Below are positions 6,754 to 12,191 of a stretch of 12,191 bases of DNA, one piece after another. The notes below the pieces were generated by a model. It saw only the letters and a program-made list of their open reading frames with translations. It made no database searches and was not told the DNA's origin. The stretch is from Actinomycetes bacterium (lineage in GTDB: Bacteria; Actinomycetota; Acidimicrobiia; Acidimicrobiales; Bog-793): NCBI GenBank assembly GCA_021823365.1, contig JAKAOD010000039.1, forward strand, positions 1 through 12,191, read 5' to 3'. The stretch's first letter is position 1; each line of letters opens with the position of its first letter. The position numbers and the translations under genes were made by a program.

Positions 6754-7974
6754 ATGCAACTAGCCGGACCGACACACGCGAAGGCCGCCGCACGGCGGGC
6801 CGCGCGGCGGGCCAGGGGAGCCGCCGTGACGATGGGGGCGGCGGCGCTCGCCGGGACGCTCGCGCTCACCGGCGTGACGACCTCGCTCGCCAGCGCCTCG
6901 ACCGCCCGTGCGACATCGAGCGGATCAGGACTCTCCTACCCGGCGGTCGAGAAGGAGCTGACCGCCATCGAGACCCCGCCGAGCTCGAAGGTCGCACTCC
7001 TCGAGACCGGCTCGACGCTGCTCTACCCGCTGATCAGTAAGTGGGCGGCGGTGTACGCCAAGCAGCACACGAGCATCTCGGTGACGACGGCCGGCACCGG
7101 CTCGGGCACCGGTCAGTCCGAGGCGCTCGACGGGGCGGTGCAGATCGGCGCTTCTGACGCCTACCTGCCGCCGACGGACCCGAAGACGCTCCTCAACATC
7201 CCCGTCGACATCTCCGCCCAGCAGATCGACTACAACGTCAAGGGCGTCCCGCAGTCGACGCACCTCAAGCTCGACGGCACCCTCCTCAACAACATCTACG
7301 CGGGGAAGGTCACCAACTGGGACTCGAGCGCGATCAAGGCTCTCAACCCCGGCGTCAAGCTCCCGGACCAGACGATCGTCCCGCTGCACCGCTCCGACGG
7401 CAGCGGCGACACGTTCCTGTTCACCTCCTACCAGGACTTCCAGGACCCGAAGGGCTGGGTCGCGAGCCAGGGCGGTCCGAACACCTCGGTGCAGTGGCCG
7501 AGCAACCCGGCCGCCCTCGCCGAGCTGGGCAACCAGGGGATGGAGACGGGCTGCAAGGCGACGCCGGGCTGCATCGCCTACATCGGGGTGAGCTACCTCA
7601 ACGAGGCGATCAAGGACAGGCTCGGCTACGCCCAGATCCTCAACGGCGACGGCAACTACGAGCTCCCGACGCACAAGGGGATCGCCGCCGAGGTCGCGTC
7701 GTACAGCAGCCTTCCGGCGAGCGCTGCGCTGTCGCTGATCGACTCGAAGGCGGCGTCCGCCAAGGACGGCTACCCGATCGTCAACTTCGAGTACGCCATC
7801 GTGAACGAGCACCAGAGGAACGCCGCGACGGCACGGGCCGTGAAGGCGTTCCTCGCCTGGGGCATGGACCCGCGCTACGGCTCGACGGGCAAGATGCTCG
7901 GCCCGATCTACTTCCAGGCGCTGTCGCCCGAGGCGATCAACGTCGCGATCGCGCTCCTCGACAAGGTCTCCTAA
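6754..7974 (+). CDS. pstS: Periplasmic-type phosphate-binding protein PstS
   Basis: 406 residues from ATG 6754 (ATG 6745 would add MAE). The N-terminus is strongly basic (AARRAARRARG), then a hydrophobic helix ends near LASASTARA, giving an export signal. No lipobox cysteine is seen, unlike many actinobacterial PstS proteins. Phosphate-site motifs are present: ETGSTLLYPL (Glu84 onward), GTGSGTGQSEAL, GASD (Asp135) and HRSDGSGDTFLFT (Arg213-Thr220). The late TPG motif is bracketed by Cys267 and Cys273, which could form a disulfide outside the cell. PstS binds inorganic phosphate and delivers it to PstC-PstA. The open frame runs back to 5728 only as a shadow of pstB. Confidence 0.95.
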   Translation: MQLAGPTHAKAAARRAARRARGAAVTMGAAALAGTLALTGVTTSLASASTARATSSGSGLSYPAVEKELTAIETPPSSKVALLETGSTLLYPLISKWAAVYAKQHTSISVTTAGTGSGTGQSEALDGAVQIGASDAYLPPTDPKTLLNIPVDISAQQIDYNVKGVPQSTHLKLDGTLLNNIYAGKVTNWDSSAIKALNPGVKLPDQTIVPLHRSDGSGDTFLFTSYQDFQDPKGWVASQGGPNTSVQWPSNPAALAELGNQGMETGCKATPGCIAYIGVSYLNEAIKDRLGYAQILNGDGNYELPTHKGIAAEVASYSSLPASAALSLIDSKAASAKDGYPIVNFEYAIVNEHQRNAATARAVKAFLAWGMDPRYGSTGKMLGPIYFQALSPEAINVAIALLDKVS

Positions 7975-8013
7975 GGCCGGACCTGAACTAGGCAGGACCT
8001 GGTGATCGTGCAG

Positions 8014-8018
8014 GGAGG
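8014..8018 (+). promoter_or_regulatory. Ribosome binding site favouring the pstC start at 8026
   Basis: GGAGG, 7 nt before GTG 8026, is ideal spacing. The upstream GTG 8002 has only AGGA at 4 nt. Confidence 0.6.
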
Positions 8019-8025
8019 CAGCTTC

Positions 8026-9051
8026 GTGGCCGGTACCACGGGCTGGCGGTCACGAAGCCGCCTCCTCGGCGAGCGGGCGCTGGCGGCGGCGACGGCGGTG
8101 ACCGCCGTCGTCCCGCTCGGCGCCCTCGTCGCTACCGTCGTGATCCTCGTCGTCGAGGCGCTCCCGGCGATCCGGTTCAACGGGTGGCACTTCCTCGTCG
8201 GGAGCGCCTGGCGGCCGGGCGACTACTACGGGGAGCCGGTGCGCACGGGAGGCGTGCTCCACCCCGCCGGCGCCAGCTATGGCGCCTTTCCTTTGGTCAT
8301 CGGGACGATCGAGTCCTCGGCCATCGCCCTCGTCGTCGCCTTCCCGGTGGCGGTCGGCGCCGCCGTCCTCGTCGTCGAGAAGCTCCCGGCGCGCCTTGCC
8401 GGCGCCATCGGCTTCTGCCTCGAGGTCCTGGCCGGGATCCCGAGCGTCGTCTTCGGCCTGTGGGGCGTCCTCGCGTTCGGCCCCTGGCTGGCGCGAGACG
8501 TCTACCCGATCCTCGCCCATCTCCCGAACATCCCGCCCTTCGACATCTTTCGCGGAAACGTCGGCCACGGCCTCGGCCTCTTGAGCGGCGGGCTCGTGCT
8601 CGCCTGCATGATCGTGCCGATCATCGCCGCGACGACCCGCGACCTGCTGAGGCAGGTGCCTGGGGCGACGAAGGAGGGCGCCGTCGCCCTCGGCATGACG
8701 CACGCCGAGTCCTTCCGGGCGGTCCAGGTCCGCTGGGTGCGCACTGGGGTCCTAGGAGCGGTGATCCTCGGGCTTGGCCGCGCCCTCGGCGAGACGATCG
8801 CCATCGCCCTCGTGACCGGGAGCGTCCTGCAGAGCGCGACGAACATCTACGGCGGCATGACGACCATCGCGGCGACGATCGTCTCCCTCCTCGATTCCGC
8901 CGAAGGCGACCCGACCGGCCTCGCCGTGCGGACGCTCGCCGAGGCCGCGCTCGTCCTCGCGCTGCTGACGCTCGTCGTGAACATCGGGGCGCGGCTCATG
9001 GTGCGGCGCTCCGCCCGGGGCGCGGCCCTGCCGATCGGGGCCGGCTTCTGA
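8026..9051 (+). CDS. pstC: Phosphate ABC transporter permease PstC
   Basis: 341 residues from GTG 8026; GTG 8002 would add eight residues. A basic N-terminus (WRSRSRLLGERA) leads into a first membrane helix at about residues 18-45. An extracytoplasmic segment containing FNGWHFLVGSAWRPGDYYGE follows, typical of PstC. The bundle of further helices includes the EAA-type loop EGAVALGMTHAESFRAV (from Glu217), which docks on PstB, and then LGRALGETIAIALVTGS, a PstC signature. It forms half of the phosphate channel with PstA. The stop is 2 nt before the pstA start, so the two permeases are probably translationally coupled. Confidence 0.95.
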   Translation: MAGTTGWRSRSRLLGERALAAATAVTAVVPLGALVATVVILVVEALPAIRFNGWHFLVGSAWRPGDYYGEPVRTGGVLHPAGASYGAFPLVIGTIESSAIALVVAFPVAVGAAVLVVEKLPARLAGAIGFCLEVLAGIPSVVFGLWGVLAFGPWLARDVYPILAHLPNIPPFDIFRGNVGHGLGLLSGGLVLACMIVPIIAATTRDLLRQVPGATKEGAVALGMTHAESFRAVQVRWVRTGVLGAVILGLGRALGETIAIALVTGSVLQSATNIYGGMTTIAATIVSLLDSAEGDPTGLAVRTLAEAALVLALLTLVVNIGARLMVRRSARGAALPIGAGF

Positions 9052-9053
9052 GA

Positions 9054-10028
9054 ATGTCGTCGGGCACCATCCGCGTCCCCGGGCTCGGCGGGGCAGGCGG
9101 CTCAGCCGGTCCCGCCGGCTCCGGCTCGCTCACGATCGCACGGCGGCGGCGCGTCGCCGACCGGGCCCTGTGGTCGGCCTGCGCCCTCGCCCTCGCCCTC
9201 GTGGTCGCGCCCGTCGTCTGGGTGCTCGTCGAGGTCGTCAGGGAGGCCGTCCCCGGCTGGCAATGGAGCGTGCTCTGGACGCGCTCGACCGGGGCCGGCG
9301 GCGGGCTGTCGAACGCCGTCGTCGGGACGTTTGTCATCATGCTCGGCGTCGGCGTGCTCGCAGGCGGCGTCGGCCTTGGCGCCGGGGTGTACCTGGCCGA
9401 GATCGCGCGGCCGAGCTGGCGCACCGCCGTGCTGCGCAGCGCGTCGGAGGTGCTCTCCGGAGTGCCCTCGATCGTGCTCGGCTACGTGGGCTACGAGGCG
9501 CTCGTCGTCGGGCTGCACTGGGGCTTCTCGCTGCTCGCCGGGCTGATCGTCCTCTCGGTGCTCGTCGTGCCCTACGTCGCCAAGTCGACCGAGCTCGCCC
9601 TCGACCAGGTCCCCCTCGCCTACCGGGAGGGCGGCGAGGCGCTCGGGATGGCGAAGACGCGGGTGCTCCGAACCGTCGTCCTCCGCTCCGCCGTGCCGGG
9701 GATCGCCACGGGCATCATCATCGCCCTCGCGATCTCCGTCGGAGAGACGGCGCCGCTCATCTACACGGCGTTCTGGTCGAACGGCTACCCCACCGGTGCC
9801 CTGCTCCACCAGCCTGTCGGCTACCTCACGTACGCCACCTGGTCCTTCTACGACGACCCCTCGACGGCGGTGCGCGCCCTCGCCTTCGATGCCTCGCTCC
9901 TCCTCGTCGTCGTCGTCCTCGCGCTGATCGCCATCTCGCGCCTCGTCGTCCGGCGCGCGCAGCGCTACTCGCCCGAGCGGGCGCTGGGCGCGGGCCGCCG
10001 CCGCGGCGGGCAGGCTGGCGTAGACTGA
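9054..10028 (+). CDS. pstA: Phosphate ABC transporter permease PstA
   Basis: 324 residues from ATG 9054. No Shine-Dalgarno site is seen and the gap to pstC is 2 nt, so translation likely depends on ribosomes finishing pstC. A Gly/Ser/Pro-rich N-terminal ~30 residues and an Arg patch (IARRRRVADRAL) precede the first helix. Characteristic segments are GGLSNAVVGTF, SEVLSGVPSIVLGYVGYEALV, the EAA loop EGGEALGMAKTRVLRTVVL (from Glu192) and AISVGETAPLIYTAFW. It pairs with PstC to form the membrane channel. It is the last recognisable pst gene; phoU does not follow. Confidence 0.95.
   Translation: MSSGTIRVPGLGGAGGSAGPAGSGSLTIARRRRVADRALWSACALALALVVAPVVWVLVEVVREAVPGWQWSVLWTRSTGAGGGLSNAVVGTFVIMLGVGVLAGGVGLGAGVYLAEIARPSWRTAVLRSASEVLSGVPSIVLGYVGYEALVVGLHWGFSLLAGLIVLSVLVVPYVAKSTELALDQVPLAYREGGEALGMAKTRVLRTVVLRSAVPGIATGIIIALAISVGETAPLIYTAFWSNGYPTGALLHQPVGYLTYATWSFYDDPSTAVRALAFDASLLLVVVVLALIAISRLVVRRAQRYSPERALGAGRRRGGQAGVD
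10021..10026 (+). promoter_or_regulatory. Possible -10 element for tatA
   Basis: TAGACT matches the TAnnnT pattern and overlaps the final codons of pstA. It would start transcription near 10033, just ahead of the tatA ribosome site. No -35 is recognisable, so this is tentative, and tatA may simply be read from the pst transcript. Confidence 0.3.
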
Positions 10029-10044
10029 GGAGCGCGGGGGGGAG

Positions 10045-10049
10045 AGGAG
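10045..10049 (+). promoter_or_regulatory. Ribosome binding site of tatA
   Basis: AGGAG, 5 nt before GTG 10055, sits in a purine-rich stretch. It fixes the tatA start within a much longer open frame. Confidence 0.65.
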
Positions 10050-10054
10050 CGCTA

Positions 10055-10273
10055 GTGTCCGGTTCCGTGCTCGCAGAGATCTTCGGCCCGGACGGGCTGA
10101 TCGTCATCGCCGTCGTCGTCGTCGTGCTGCTCTTCGGCGGTTCGCAGCTGCCTAAGCTGGCACGCGGGCTCGGGAGCGCGTCGCACGAGTTCAAGAAGGG
10201 GCTCGAGCAGGGCGAGCGCCCGGGGCAGGCGGCACAGGCGGTCGACACCCCGAAGGAGTCGAGCGGCAGCTGA
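10055..10273 (+). CDS. tatA: Twin-arginine translocase subunit TatA/TatE
   Basis: 72 residues from GTG 10055. It has a short N-terminus, one membrane helix (GLIVIAVVVVVLLF), then the hinge and amphipathic helix GGSQLPKLARGLGSASHEFKKG, closely following the TatA pattern F-G-x-x-x-L-P-x-L-x-R-x-L-G. A hydrophilic tail ends the protein, which is of normal TatA length. TatA oligomers form the pore-like element that exports folded proteins bearing RR signal peptides. No tatC or tatB is in the window, so it is a stand-alone copy between the pst and cytochrome oxidase genes. The open frame extends to 9170 only as a shadow of pstA. Confidence 0.92.
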   Translation: MSGSVLAEIFGPDGLIVIAVVVVVLLFGGSQLPKLARGLGSASHEFKKGLEQGERPGQAAQAVDTPKESSGS

Positions 10274-10295
10274 CGCACTCGCGCCGGCGCTCGCC

Positions 10296-11009
10296 GTGAG
10301 CGACACCGCGGGGCGCGTCGGGCGGCGGCACGCGTTGCCGCGGCGGCGCGTCGCCTTCAGCTATCACGTGCTCGCCGAGTACGTCGTCGCCGCCGCCCTC
10401 ATCGCCGGCGGGCTGCGCACCTCGGGGGCGACCCTGCTGCTTCTCGCCTCCGCCGGGATCGCGCTCGTGCTGCTTGCAGCGTGCACACGGAGCCGCCTCG
10501 GCGCCTTCCGGGCGCTCTCGCCGCGGGCGCACCACGTCCTCGACCTGGTCCTCGCCGCCCTGCTCGCGCTCTCCCCGGTGCTGTTCCACGCGCAGCTCCA
10601 CCTCCTCGGCGTCGTGCTCGCCGAGGTCGTCGCGCTCGTCCTCCTGCGCGTCGAGCGGGGCACGACCTATGCCGAGGCACCCCGCGGCGCTCTGCGGCCG
10701 GCCCGGGCGGTCGCGTCCCCCGAGCCGGCTGCGAGCGCCATGACCGCGACCACCGCCGGGCGGGCCGGAGCCCCCGCGGCCGGCGGGTCGGGGACGACGT
10801 CGGCAGAGGCGACGGCGGCGGTCGCCGCTGCTGCGGGCGCCGCGGCGGCAGCGGCGGGCTCGATCGCCGCGGCGGCCGGGAGGCAGCTCGCCCCCGCCGC
10901 CGGCCGAGCGGCGCGCGCCGGTTTCCGGGGCCTCGGGTTTGCCGCCGGGGCGGCTCGCCGGGCGGCGCGTGAGCGCAGCGGCGGCCGGGGGTCCGGCCCG
11001 GCAAGCTGA
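10296..11009 (+). CDS. Unrecognised four-helix membrane protein with Ala-rich C-terminal tail
   Basis: 237 residues from GTG 10296, 22 nt after tatA. No clear ribosome site is seen, so GTG 10368 cannot be excluded. I do not recognise the family. Residues about 20-118 make four hydrophobic helices in two pairs: YHVLAEYVVAAALIAGGL with LLLLASAGIALVLLAA, then HHVLDLVLAALLALSPVL with LHLLGVVLAEVVALVLL. Charged residues (His, Glu, Asp) within the helices are notable. The rest is low complexity: an Ala/Gly/Thr-rich run, then an Arg/Gly-rich end. Codon pattern and frame length support a real gene, with third positions GC-rich and an uninterrupted hydrophobic topology. It may be co-transcribed with tatA and is followed by an inverted repeat. 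No function is proposed. Confidence 0.7.
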   Translation: MSDTAGRVGRRHALPRRRVAFSYHVLAEYVVAAALIAGGLRTSGATLLLLASAGIALVLLAACTRSRLGAFRALSPRAHHVLDLVLAALLALSPVLFHAQLHLLGVVLAEVVALVLLRVERGTTYAEAPRGALRPARAVASPEPAASAMTATTAGRAGAPAAGGSGTTSAEATAAVAAAAGAAAAAAGSIAAAAGRQLAPAAGRAARAGFRGLGFAAGAARRAARERSGGRGSGPAS

Positions 11010-11038
11010 GCCCGGCGCGATCCGGCTCCGCCGGGCTC
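11008..11038 (+). terminator. Perfect 10-bp inverted repeat after the membrane-protein gene
   Basis: GAGCCCGGCG (11008-11017) and CGCCGGGCTC (11029-11038) pair perfectly around an 11-nt loop, starting inside the stop codon. No T-run follows, as is common for GC-rich actinobacterial hairpins. It likely separates this transcript from the cytochrome oxidase operon. Confidence 0.5.
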
Positions 11039-11039
11039 G

Positions 11040-11096
11040 CCTGCCGCCGGTTGGCCTGCCTGCCGCCGGTTGACCGACCTGCCGCCGGTTGGCCTG
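11040..11096. repeat. Three tandem 19-bp repeats upstream of ctaC
   Basis: Units 11040-11058 and 11078-11096 are identical (CCTGCCGCCGGTTGGCCTG). The middle unit, 11059-11077, differs only in its end (TTGACCGA instead of TTGGCCTG). The next bases, CCTG, start a broken fourth copy. Each unit contains GCC-GGTT-GGC or a near form, a short inverted repeat. The last unit supplies the likely -35 of the ctaC promoter, so the array could be an operator or a replication-slippage product. Confidence 0.85.
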
Positions 11097-11119
11097 CCTG
11101 GCGGGGTGCTCGCTAATCT
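11089..11119 (+). promoter_or_regulatory. Likely promoter of the cytochrome oxidase operon
   Basis: TTGGCC (11089-11094) as -35 and TAATCT (11114-11119) as -10 are separated by 19 nt. TAATCT is the most AT-rich hexamer in the area. The expected start point, 7-8 nt downstream, falls at 11126-11127, exactly at a GTG codon of ctaC. Confidence 0.55.
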
Positions 11120-11126
11120 CAACCGC

Positions 11127-12110
11127 GTGGCCCCACACGCGGCGCGTCGGCGCGTCCTCCCTGCTCGTCCGGCGACGGGCGGGCCGCCGCCGTCCCGGAG
11201 GCGGAGCTCTCGCCGCCGCCTCGTCCCCGTGCTCGCCGTCGCCGGCGGCGCGCTCGTCCTCGGGGGCTGCAACGCCCCCACCTTCGGCGCCTTCCGGGGC
11301 GCGACGACCCAGGGGCACGACGAGTTCAAGCTCTGGGTCGGCATGGTGGTCGCCGGGCTCATCGTCGCCGCGATCGTCTGGGGGCTCATCTTCTTCGCGG
11401 TCGCCCGCTACCGGCGCCGCAGCAGCGACCAGATGCCCAAGCAGTTCCACGAGAACTTCCCGCTCGAGGTCGTCTACACGACGGTCCCCGTCCTCATCGT
11501 CGCCGGCATCTTCACCTTCACGGTCGTCACGGAGAACGAGATCGACGCCGTCTCGAGCCACCCGGCAGAGATCGTCCACGTGCTCGGCTACCGGTGGGGG
11601 TGGCGGTTCAGCTACTACTCGCCCCAGGGGCGCGCCCAGGGCGTGCGGATCGAGACGAGCGCAGCGCCGCGGCTGCTCGCACAGCCGGCGACCTCCAAGC
11701 AGTACCCGCAGCTCGTCCTCCCCCTCGGGGAGACGACCCGCGTCGTGCTCAACTCGGCGGACGTGGTCCACGGCTTCTACGTCCCGGAGTTCAACTTCAG
11801 CCGCCTCGCGCAGCCCGGCGTGACGAACCGCTTCGACTTCACCCCGACGCGCTCCGGCGTCTTCCGCGGCCAGTGCTCGACCTACTGCGGGCTCTACCAC
11901 TCCGAGATGCTGTTCAGCGTGAGAGTCGAGCCGGCCTCGAAGTTCTCGTCGTGGCTCGCCTCTGAGCAGTCGAGCCAGGCGGTCGCCGGCGGCCCGGTGG
12001 CGGCGAAGACCGCTGCGGCGACGAGAACGCTCGCGGCCGGTGGAGGGGCGGGAGCGGCCCTGGGGACCGGTGGCGAGGCGTCGAGCGCGGAGCGAGGAGC
12101 GGCGTCATGA
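11127..12110 (+). CDS. ctaC: Cytochrome c oxidase subunit II (lipoprotein type)
   Basis: 327 residues from GTG 11127, chosen because the promoter predicts a leaderless transcript there; GTG 11106 and TTG 11070 are in-frame alternatives lying in or before the promoter. A long Arg-rich N-region leads to a hydrophobic stretch and the lipobox LVLGGC with Cys48. Two helices follow (about 69-92 and 112-137), then the Cu-A domain. The ligands are complete: His215 (VVHGFYVPEF) and Cys250, Cys254, His258 and Met261 in GQCSTYCGLYHSEM. The aromatic segment YRWGWRFSYYSPQG is the usual electron-entry region. An Ala/Gly/Ser tail follows the domain. The protein accepts electrons from cytochrome c outside the membrane and passes them to subunit I. 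Thr252 replaces the usual Glu. Confidence 0.93.
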   Translation: MAPHAARRRVLPARPATGGPPPSRRRSSRRRLVPVLAVAGGALVLGGCNAPTFGAFRGATTQGHDEFKLWVGMVVAGLIVAAIVWGLIFFAVARYRRRSSDQMPKQFHENFPLEVVYTTVPVLIVAGIFTFTVVTENEIDAVSSHPAEIVHVLGYRWGWRFSYYSPQGRAQGVRIETSAAPRLLAQPATSKQYPQLVLPLGETTRVVLNSADVVHGFYVPEFNFSRLAQPGVTNRFDFTPTRSGVFRGQCSTYCGLYHSEMLFSVRVEPASKFSSWLASEQSSQAVAGGPVAAKTAAATRTLAAGGGAGAALGTGGEASSAERGAAS

Positions 12111-12191
12111 CGTTGATCGCGGAGCGGCCGGCGCTCGTCGGGCACCCGGAGGAGGAGCACGGCCCGACGGGGATCCTGAAGTGGATCACCT
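12107..12191 (+). CDS. ctaD: Cytochrome c oxidase subunit I, N-terminus (3' partial)
   Basis: ATG 12107 overlaps the ctaC stop as ATGA and opens a frame to the window end. About 28 residues are visible: MTLIAERPALVGHPEEEH followed by GPTGILKWITT. The GILKWITT segment matches the start of subunit I, where a tryptophan and Thr residues precede the first helix (the usual continuation, TDHKxIG, is outside the window). Position directly after ctaC, with coupled translation, supports the call; the haem-binding core is not visible. Confidence 0.85.
   Translation, partial: MTLIAERPALVGHPEEEHGPTGILKWIT

Noticed and set aside
7979..8001. GGACCTG direct repeat between pstS and pstC as a regulator site
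   Set aside because: There are only two 7-mers in a 51-nt gap inside an operon. Chance is likely at this GC content and no promoter accompanies it.
10730..10990. Ala/Gly-rich coding stretch as a DNA repeat element
   Set aside because: Triplets such as GCG and GCC vary irregularly. It is low-complexity protein sequence, not a defined nucleotide repeat.
11040..11105. CRISPR-like array
   Set aside because: The 19-bp units are directly adjacent with no spacers and there are no cas genes, so this is a tandem repeat.

Overview
The window is about 12.2 kb of very GC-rich DNA in which every credible gene lies on the + strand. GC-rich third positions, frequent GTG starts, 4-nt stop/start overlaps, an actinobacterial-type split type IV secretion ATPase and a lipoprotein-type cytochrome oxidase subunit II point to an actinobacterium. 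An acidimicrobial-type lineage is my guess; the sequence alone does not prove it. No rRNA, tRNA, CRISPR array, transposase or integrase is visible.

Region 1 (1-5630) is the end of a type IV secretion / conjugation-type operon. It holds a polytopic TrbL/VirB6-like protein (cut by the left window edge), a PrgI-like two-helix protein resembling the SCO6880 family and carrying a probable VirB4 N-terminal domain, a separate VirB4-type ATPase, and a VirD4/TraG-type coupling ATPase. Each junction is a GTGA or ATGA overlap, so the four are almost certainly one translationally coupled unit. No relaxase or integrase is seen, so a conjugation role is inferred from family only.

Region 2 (5631-10028) is a high-affinity phosphate ABC transporter operon in the unusual order pstB-pstS-pstC-pstA. 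Upstream of pstB lies an 11-nt-phased row of GTTCA/GTCAC-like units (5689-5743) followed by a -10-like hexamer, a good candidate PHO box for PhoP activation under phosphate starvation. PstS captures phosphate outside the membrane, PstC and PstA form the channel and PstB supplies ATP hydrolysis. phoU is not in the window.

Region 3 (10029-11009) holds a lone tatA and an unrecognised four-helix membrane protein with a long Ala-rich tail, ending in a perfect inverted repeat.

Region 4 (11010-12191) starts a cytochrome c oxidase operon. Three tandem 19-bp repeats lead into a promoter that seems to fire at the GTG start of ctaC (subunit II, complete Cu-A ligand set). The first codons of ctaD (subunit I) overlap its stop and run off the right edge.

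No wholly new system is evident. The most unusual points are the split PrgI/VirB4 pair, the secretion operon abutting a housekeeping pst operon, the 19-bp tandem repeats at the ctaC promoter, and residue changes in PstB and CtaC.
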